From positions 1 to 40,550 of the forward strand of contig CALKNZ010000055.1 of NCBI GenBank assembly GCA_938091995.1: a stretch of 40,550 nt of DNA. The letters run 5' to 3'. The stretch comes from an uncultured Luminiphilus sp. Its GTDB lineage: Bacteria > Pseudomonadota > Gammaproteobacteria > Pseudomonadales > Halieaceae. The notes below the pieces were generated by a model that was not told where the DNA came from, made no database searches, and was given only the letters and a program-made list of their open reading frames with translations. How positions within the stretch are numbered: position 1 is the stretch's first letter; the number at the start of each line of letters is the position of its first letter. Positions 35,228 to 40,550 of the stretch are shown here, piece by piece. The translations under genes and the position numbers were made by a program.

Positions 35228-37048
35228 GTGAAAAGCTGGGGTGTTTCACATTGGAGCAGGCCCACGCGGTTATTGCTGTTCTTGACCGCGATGTCAGTGC
35301 AAGCCGATGAGGAAAGCCAGGCATCCGTCAATGCCTCATCTGTTGCAGCTGCGGCACCTAACATTGTGTTTATTCTCGCAGATGATCTTGGCTATACCGA
35401 TATTGCGCCTTACGGCAGCGAGGTGAATACGCCGACGCTATCGAGCCTTGCAGACCAGGGGTTGCGATTTACCAATTACCATACTGCTGCGAACTGCGCC
35501 CCAGCCCGGGCCATGTTGCTAACCGGAATCGACAACCACCTTGCCGGCGTGCCCAATATTCCTGAAATGCTGGCGCCTGAGCAACGCAACTACCCACACT
35601 ACCAAGGGGTTTTGGGTGACAACGTAGTGACTGTGGCAACTTTGCTGGAGGACGCCGGCTACCACACGTATATGGCGGGTAAATGGCATTTGGGTGCCTC
35701 ACCGGATAAGCGTCCCAGCAGGCGGGGTTTTGAGCGCACGGTGGCGTTAATGGATTCGGGCGCGGATAACTGGGAGCAGCGGCCTTACCTGCCGATATAC
35801 GATCAAGCTAATTGGTTTGCGGACGGTGAGCGGCTGAATTTGCCTGAAGATTTTTACTCATCACGCTACCTAATTGATAAAACTATCGAGTTTATCGATA
35901 GCAATATACAAGACGGCAGCCCTTTCTTTGCTTACGTGCCCTTTCAGGCAGTGCATATACCGGTGCAAGCACCGCAAGAATACATCGATAAATACATGGG
36001 TATGTACGACTCAGGTTGGAGTTCACTGCGTACTCAGCGGCGGCAGAGGGCAGTGGAGTTGGGCATCGTAGGGCCGGATACCGCGATGATAGACATGACG
36101 ACCACAGATGACTGGAATGCGTTAGATGCGCAACGTAAGCGCTACGAAGCGAAGCGAATGGCGGTCTATGCTGGCATGATCGAGGCCATGGACTTTCATA
36201 TCGGTCGCCTAGTGTCATATCTAAAGTCACAGGGGCAATATGAAAATACTATTTTTATTTTCACCTCGGATAACGGCAGCGAGGGTAGTGGTTATGCCAA
36301 CCCTACGGCATTTCCCGCACGCCTTGGTCCGGGCCAGTTGGGTTATCACATAGACTACGACCGTCTTGGTTTGAAGGGCAGTTTCAACACCATTAGCCCC
36401 AGTTTCGCCAGTGCCTCAGCGAGCCCTTTAGCGTTTTATAAATTTTATACGGGAGAGGGTGGCATGCGTGTGCCGCTCATTATTGCTGGCAAACCCGTAA
36501 AGAAGGCCGGTGAACTGAGTGCTGCATTTGCCTGGGCAACTGACATTACTCCCACCATTCTTGCGTTGTCTGGCGTGGCTCAGCCTAGCGACCGGTACGC
36601 AGGGCGGCCGGTATTACCAATGACCGGTCGCGATCTGACAGCCATTTTAAGAGGGAAGGCTGATCACATTTATACCGAGGATGATGCGGTAGGTTACGAA
36701 CTCACGGGTCATGGGGCTCTATTTCAAGGCGATTATAAAATCGTGGTCAATCAGCCGCCTCTAGGCGATGGGCAGTGGCGCCTGTTCAATATCGTTGAAG
36801 ATCCGGGAGAGACGGTGGATCTAGCGAGCACCTTACCGATAATTTTTCAGCGCATGCTGTCGCGTTATCAGCTTTTTGAGCATGAAAATGGGGTGCTACC
36901 CTTGCCTGCAGGCTATTCACAAGTCAAACAGTTAGTGTCCAACACCCTGCAAGCACAGTATCGCGAGGGGTTATTAATATTCCTACTGTCCGTGCTGCTG
37001 TTGTTACCGTTTTATGTCGCCTATCGAATGAAAAAAGGAGGCGTTTAG
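35228..37048 (+). CDS. Type I (formylglycine) sulfatase with C-terminal membrane anchor
   Basis: 606 residues from the GTG at 35228, which follows the previous stop by 4 bases and gives a clean signal peptide (cleavage near SVQA); an ATG at 35156 overlaps the upstream gene. Metal-binding ADDLGYTD (Asp52, Asp53) and the formylglycine signature CAPAR (Cys90, CxPxR) are intact, with AGKWHLG and TSDNGSEG. It removes sulfate from an organic sulfate ester and needs Cys maturation. The last ~25 residues are a hydrophobic helix (EGLLIFLLSVLLLLPFYVAY) ending in a short basic tail, so it is probably anchored to the membrane. No maturase is seen in the window. Confidence 0.92.
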   Translation: MKSWGVSHWSRPTRLLLFLTAMSVQADEESQASVNASSVAAAAPNIVFILADDLGYTDIAPYGSEVNTPTLSSLADQGLRFTNYHTAANCAPARAMLLTGIDNHLAGVPNIPEMLAPEQRNYPHYQGVLGDNVVTVATLLEDAGYHTYMAGKWHLGASPDKRPSRRGFERTVALMDSGADNWEQRPYLPIYDQANWFADGERLNLPEDFYSSRYLIDKTIEFIDSNIQDGSPFFAYVPFQAVHIPVQAPQEYIDKYMGMYDSGWSSLRTQRRQRAVELGIVGPDTAMIDMTTTDDWNALDAQRKRYEAKRMAVYAGMIEAMDFHIGRLVSYLKSQGQYENTIFIFTSDNGSEGSGYANPTAFPARLGPGQLGYHIDYDRLGLKGSFNTISPSFASASASPLAFYKFYTGEGGMRVPLIIAGKPVKKAGELSAAFAWATDITPTILALSGVAQPSDRYAGRPVLPMTGRDLTAILRGKADHIYTEDDAVGYELTGHGALFQGDYKIVVNQPPLGDGQWRLFNIVEDPGETVDLASTLPIIFQRMLSRYQLFEHENGVLPLPAGYSQVKQLVSNTLQAQYREGLLIFLLSVLLLLPFYVAYRMKKGGV

Positions 37049-38176
37049 ATGGCAGGTCTGCACCGTCTGTATGCCCTTACTCACTCACTTTATTCGGGTC
37101 GGGCTCGCGCTTATCTTATTAAGCAGGGCATTGCTTTTCAGGAACTTTCTACAGGTCATGAAAGTTTTAAGGCTGAGGTGCTGCCCAAGGGCAGGCTCGC
37201 GACAATACCGACGCTGGTCACCCCCAGCGGAGACGTTATTCGTGACGGAGCGGCGATCATTGAGCACTTCGAATCGGCCAATGGCCGCCCCAGCCAGCCA
37301 CAGGGGGCTTGTCAGCAGATTATCAGTGCTTTATTCGACGTGATTGGGCACGATGGGTTGTTGAGGCCGGCTATGCACTACCGCTGGAATTACCCAGCAG
37401 AAAATCTTCAATTTGTGCACCATCATTTTTTGTACGCTCAGCGGGATACACCAGAGCGCGCCGAAAAGACCGAGCATATGATGAACCGAATGCGTCAGGT
37501 CACAGAAGTATTTGGCGTTACCAAGCAATCTCAGCCGTTAGTAGAGACGCTTTATACAGAGTATCTCGATGTCCTCAATAGGCACTTTGAACACTACCCC
37601 TATCTTTTGGGTTGGAAGCCCTGCATCGGCGATTTCGGATTGCTTGCGCCCATGTATGCGCACCTGGGAAGAGATCCCTATCCGGCGTCATTGATGCAGA
37701 AGCGTGCCCCGCGGGTGTACCGTTGGGTTGAGCGCATGAATCGGGCAGACCAAGATGTGCCAGAGTTTTTTACGCCCGGCACTGACTTTTTGGAGAACGA
37801 TGAGATACCCGAAACGCTAATGGCGGTTCTGCGGGCAGTGGCGGAAGACTTTGTGCCCGAGACTCGCGCTGCTGCTGAGAGAATCAATGACTGGCTGGGT
37901 CGACAGCAGCCCGAAGCAGGGGCAGCAGCAGTAGGTCGGCTTGGTAATCTTGTGGGTAGCGCTGAGTTCAGTGTGCGAGGCCAAACGATCACCGCTTTAG
38001 CCTCGCCTTACCGTTTTTACCTGTTGCAGCGAGTGCAGGCTATTTATGCTGGCCTGCCTTTAGCTGAGCAGGCATCGGTGAAGCAAATGCTGCAGGCATG
38101 CGGCATGGACGAAATGTTGTCAATCAAACTCGACCGATCAATAGGCCGAGCAGATAATCTTGAGGTGTGGTTGTAA
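37049..38176 (+). CDS. Glutathione S-transferase-like protein
   Basis: 375 residues, longer than a classic GST (~220). N-terminal thioredoxin-like half (LYALTHSLYSGRARAYLIKQ ... IPTLVTPSGDVIRDGAAIIEHFE, ~1-80) with the cis-Pro IPTL and the DGAAIIEHFE glutathione site, then an all-helical GST_C-type region, and about 120 further residues without a known match. It begins right after the sulfatase stop, with AAAGGAGGC just upstream. It probably conjugates or isomerises an organic substrate from the same pathway. Confidence 0.85.
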   Translation: MAGLHRLYALTHSLYSGRARAYLIKQGIAFQELSTGHESFKAEVLPKGRLATIPTLVTPSGDVIRDGAAIIEHFESANGRPSQPQGACQQIISALFDVIGHDGLLRPAMHYRWNYPAENLQFVHHHFLYAQRDTPERAEKTEHMMNRMRQVTEVFGVTKQSQPLVETLYTEYLDVLNRHFEHYPYLLGWKPCIGDFGLLAPMYAHLGRDPYPASLMQKRAPRVYRWVERMNRADQDVPEFFTPGTDFLENDEIPETLMAVLRAVAEDFVPETRAAAERINDWLGRQQPEAGAAAVGRLGNLVGSAEFSVRGQTITALASPYRFYLLQRVQAIYAGLPLAEQASVKQMLQACGMDEMLSIKLDRSIGRADNLEVWL

Positions 38177-38197
38177 TACCCCCAAGCCAAACATAAT

Positions 38198-38225
38198 AAC
38201 CCTGTGTTTTTGGGTAGGTTTTTTT
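38198..38225 (+). terminator. Weak terminator after the GST gene
   Basis: A short ACCC/GGGT stem is followed within three bases by a seven-T run (38219-38225). The stem is only 4 bases, so this is uncertain. Confidence 0.3.
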
Positions 38226-38255
38226 AGCTTATCTTTTCTTTTCCTGACTGAATTT

Positions 38256-38278
38256 TTATGACATATTAACTGCCATAA
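38256..38278. promoter_or_regulatory. Second copy of the palindrome, candidate operator B
   Basis: TTATGACA (38256-38263), 7-base spacer, TGCCATAA (38271-38278): the same half-sites and the same spacer length as operator A at 33842-33866, with one mismatch (C for T). It lies upstream of the second crotonase gene. Confidence 0.65.
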
Positions 38279-38547
38279 TAATCGGCTCGGGGAATTTCCC
38301 GAAGGTTGCGCGGTCCTTAACGCCGTTGTTTAGCGCGACGGCAGGGTGGCAATCGAGTGAGAAGCTCCAAGGGCGTGACCATTAAAATGTTGTCGGGTAA
38401 CTGATTTTCTTGTTGGTATTCGTTGCGTGAATCTATAGAGGTTTTGTTGGATTTAGGTGAACCACTACAGCAAGCGATATGACTGTGACTTGCCCTCGCA
38501 ACTCAAGGGCCTTCGTTATCTCAAGTATGTGGAGAGAATGAAAAAGT
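38279..38547 (+). other. Long structured leader before the second crotonase
   Basis: No gene longer than a few codons. Two hairpins can form: TCGGG (38287-38291) with CCCGA (38298-38302), and GCCGTTG (38322-38328) with CGACGGC (38336-38342). A five-codon ORF starts at 38387. With operator B at its 5' end this looks like a leader of about 250 bases; whether it holds an RNA regulator is unknown. Confidence 0.4.
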
Positions 38548-39210
38548 ATGATTGACTACGCTAAAGAGGACGGTCTCCACCTGATTACCATGGACGAGGA
38601 GTCCAGCACCATTTGCCCTGATTGGCAGCAGCGTATGCTGGAAATTTTGGGGGAGGTTGAAGATGATTGTGACCACGGTGCCTCGTTGGTGCTTACTGGC
38701 GCGGGCAAGTTTTTCTGCAATGGACTAAATCTTGAAAAGGTAATGACCCTGACTTCTGATGAAAGGAAGGTGTTTGGTCAGCGGATGGGAGAAGTTCACC
38801 AGCGGCTGCTGGTATTGCCGTGCCCTACTGTTGCGGCAATCAATGGTCATGCTTTTGCTGCGGGAGCATTCTTGGCGCTGTCCTGCGATTACCGCATTAT
38901 GCGGCAAGACCGTGGATGGTTTTCAGTTTCCGAGGTTGACGTGGGCGTGCCTATTCCATCCGCTATGATGGGTATTTTACGGGCGAAACTGCCGGCTAAT
39001 ACTATTCGCGATGCAGTGTTGACAGGAAAGCGTTACACAGCAGCAGAGGCGATTTTGACGGGCATAGCAGATAGTGAGGCGCCGGCGGAAGAACTCTTGG
39101 CACAGGCCAAGGCGATGGCCAAGCAGTTGGGTACCAAGGAGCCGGGAATTTTTAAAACGCTCAAGACAACTTTGTTCGAGTCCATAGCCAATGCACTCGT
39201 GGCCACTTAG
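38548..39210 (+). CDS. Enoyl-CoA hydratase/isomerase family protein (crotonase 2, short)
   Basis: 220 residues, shorter than usual (~260) because the C-terminal helices are trimmed. Crotonase signatures: FFCNGLNLEKV, oxyanion loop NGHAFAAGAFLALSCD and SVSEVDVGVPIP. The reduced form resembles the delta3-delta2-enoyl-CoA isomerase group. It belongs to the region bounded by the two shared palindromes. Start follows GGAGAG; another ATG at 38539 is out of frame. Confidence 0.87.
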   Translation: MIDYAKEDGLHLITMDEESSTICPDWQQRMLEILGEVEDDCDHGASLVLTGAGKFFCNGLNLEKVMTLTSDERKVFGQRMGEVHQRLLVLPCPTVAAINGHAFAAGAFLALSCDYRIMRQDRGWFSVSEVDVGVPIPSAMMGILRAKLPANTIRDAVLTGKRYTAAEAILTGIADSEAPAEELLAQAKAMAKQLGTKEPGIFKTLKTTLFESIANALVAT

Positions 39211-39282
39211 TCTGCGTGTGTTGGGGCCCGTGTTATGGAAACTGAAGGCTAAATGCCAAGGCTTTAGGGGTGCGCGGTTCTT

Positions 39283-39996
39283 ATGAAAAAGAAACTGATT
39301 TTTGTGCTGCTAGGTGTCATTTTCTGTTTTTTGCTTTTTGTTTTCTGGCTTGGATATTTTTCGTCCAGGCCGCCGCTGACTACCGATCCGGCGACTTTGC
39401 AGGGAGACGGTAGCGTTCTCAATTACTGCGACTTGCCCGACCTTGATGGTAGCGGGCTACTGGCAGCCGACATACCCAAAGGCAATACCCCAAATTGTGG
39501 CTACACCCATTTTCCGTTACCCATTTTGGCTCAGTGTACCGAGCCACTACCTGACGGTGCCGATGATATTCGGGGTCTGTGGGTCGGAGTTCAGGGTGGC
39601 CATGTGGGGCATGTGGAAAGGGTGGAACAGTGCGGTAGCCGTGTTGTAGTGACTTCAAGCGGTGTTATCCACGACTACGGTCCCAACAGCACTGCGGGTC
39701 TCAACACTAACGATACCGAAGGTTCGGTGTTGTTTAGCATTGGTGATAACGATTACTGCGTGCGTTCCTCAGCCAGCATGATTTGGAATGACGGTGTTTT
39801 GGACTTTCATGCTTTTGGTTGGGGGCCAGTGGTGGTTAAGCGTTACCTTCATCAAGAGCCTTCGGGTGAGCAGTTAGTGTGGGAGTATGCCGACGGCAGC
39901 ACTACGCATATGAATAGGCTCTGCACCCTGCCTGAGGAGAACAAAGTGCCCAAGCCCAGGGGCAAGAGGATGAAATTTTTCAGCAGCGCAAACTAG
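39283..39996 (+). CDS. Membrane-anchored Cys-containing protein of unknown function
   Basis: 237 residues. An N-terminal TM helix (~4-26) anchors a soluble domain with several cysteines (NYCDLPD, NCGYTHF, AQCTEP, EQCGSR, DYCVRS, RLCTLP), suggesting disulfides in the periplasm. No family recognised. It is followed closely by a tiny ORF and the DUF1330-like gene. AGGGGTG precedes the start. Confidence 0.75.
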   Translation: MKKKLIFVLLGVIFCFLLFVFWLGYFSSRPPLTTDPATLQGDGSVLNYCDLPDLDGSGLLAADIPKGNTPNCGYTHFPLPILAQCTEPLPDGADDIRGLWVGVQGGHVGHVERVEQCGSRVVVTSSGVIHDYGPNSTAGLNTNDTEGSVLFSIGDNDYCVRSSASMIWNDGVLDFHAFGWGPVVVKRYLHQEPSGEQLVWEYADGSTTHMNRLCTLPEENKVPKPRGKRMKFFSSAN

Positions 39997-40013
39997 TTGA
40001 AGGGGACGAAACG

Positions 40014-40103
40014 GTGACGTTTTTTACGACACAGGTGCAGGCCCTACTGGGTCTCACTGGTTTAGGGAACATCCGAAAGTGGCGCGGAGCAGCTGATTCA
40101 TGA
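40014..40103 (+). CDS. Possible 29-residue leader or coupled small ORF
   Basis: A GTG at 40014 with GGGGA upstream opens 29 codons (hydrophobic LLGLTGLGN, then basic RKWR) that end in TGA overlapping the next ATG as ATGA. This is the arrangement of translational coupling. It may be a real small protein, a leader, or chance; no homologue is recognisable. Confidence 0.35.
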   Translation: MTFFTTQVQALLGLTGLGNIRKWRGAADS

Positions 40104-40550
40104 TGATTTCAATTTGGGTAATAGCCTTGATCGTTTATCTGGCATTTCGTCTTTGGTATGACGGGCTAAGGAAGCCGCTGACTCCGGATGAAATTTCCCA
40201 TTTTTCAGAGGTCTTTCAAGAAAGCGCCGAAAACGGCTTGAGTACAGGAGAGGTTGCCACGCTTCGCAGGTTTATGGAGGAAGATGATGGCAAGGAGTTC
40301 ATCATGGTTAACCTTGTTAAATTTAACCCCTCACCGGTGACTCACCCGGACACAGGGCAGGACATAAAGGCTTCTGCGCTGCTCACTGAATATACCCAGC
40401 CGTTTATGCGCAAGATATTACGCAGGGCAGGACATCCCGTCATAGCGGGGCAAGCCGTGGGTGGTTATTTGGATGCTTGGAACACGCCGGAAAATCCTGG
40501 GTGGCATATGGCTGGGCTTGTGCGTTATCGCTCGCGCCGGGATGTGATTC
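40100..40550 (+). CDS. DUF1330/NIPSNAP-like dimeric alpha-beta protein (3' end outside window)
   Basis: At least 150 residues, cut by the window edge. An N-terminal TM helix (ISIWVIALIVYLAF) is followed by a soluble domain with VNLVKFNP and, later, VRYRSRRDVI, the two motifs typical of DUF1330-type dimeric alpha-beta barrels. Enzyme activity, if any, is unknown. It is coupled to the tiny ORF before it. Confidence 0.62.
   Translation, partial: MMISIWVIALIVYLAFRLWYDGLRKPLTPDEISHFSEVFQESAENGLSTGEVATLRRFMEEDDGKEFIMVNLVKFNPSPVTHPDTGQDIKASALLTEYTQPFMRKILRRAGHPVIAGQAVGGYLDAWNTPENPGWHMAGLVRYRSRRDVI

Overview
The window reads as about 40 kb of chromosome from an aerobic, probably marine gammaproteobacterium. 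The mix of a TonB-dependent receptor, LapD/LapG, an H-NOX sensor with its kinase, a WS/DGAT acyltransferase, an alkyl sulfatase and a type I sulfatase suggests something near the Cellvibrionales/OM60 lineages. That placement is inference from gene content; no rRNA or tRNA gene was seen. Nearly all genes look intact, and both window edges cut a gene.

Region 1 (1-5.3 kb): the C-terminal end of a large type-I-secreted surface protein (Calx-beta module, 118 uninterrupted aspartates, EF-hand-like calcium motifs), then a TonB-dependent receptor with a strong terminator, then a reverse-strand helical-toroid protein.

Region 2 (5.3-18 kb) is the most interesting part. A reverse-strand pair encodes LapG (periplasmic protease) and LapD (degenerate GGDEF-EAL c-di-GMP receptor). 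Divergent from it is a TolC-type outer-membrane channel fused to a C-terminal SPOR domain. Next come a single-domain response regulator and, divergently, a tightly packed six-gene operon: membrane PAS-histidine kinase, a small unknown protein, a REC-HD-GYP phosphodiesterase, an NtrC-like regulator without a recognisable GAFTGA loop, an H-NOX haem NO sensor, and an HNOBA-type hybrid kinase with REC and Hpt domains. The proposed logic is NO -> H-NOX -> hybrid kinase -> phosphorelay -> HD-GYP lowers c-di-GMP -> LapD releases LapG -> a surface adhesin is cleaved and a biofilm disperses. Each link is known in other bacteria; having all of them side by side, with a SPOR-tagged TolC, is the unusual feature.

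Region 3 (18-30.7 kb) is lipid and redox metabolism: a DUF4345-like membrane protein, an acyl-CoA carboxylase carboxyltransferase with an alkyltransferase-like DNA-repair protein, a beta-propeller/c-type cytochrome fusion, an AMP-forming acyl-CoA ligase, a lipoprotein alkyl sulfatase, a WS/DGAT acyltransferase with a basic tail, an alpha/beta hydrolase and a small secreted protein. A serine-hydrolase gene survives only as a C-terminal remnant at about 23.3 kb.

Region 4 (30.7-40.5 kb): tRNA hydroxylase trhO, a divergent TetR regulator with an apparent TTG start, a crotonase, and a forward cluster of membrane-anchored DJ-1/PfpI protein, DUF4345-like protein, type I sulfatase, GST, a second crotonase, an unknown Cys-rich membrane-anchored protein and a truncated DUF1330-like protein. 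Two copies of the same palindrome (TATGACA-N7-TGYCATA) lie in the crotonase/DJ-1 divergent promoter and before the second crotonase. This suggests one regulator, perhaps the nearby TetR protein, controls a catabolic regulon.
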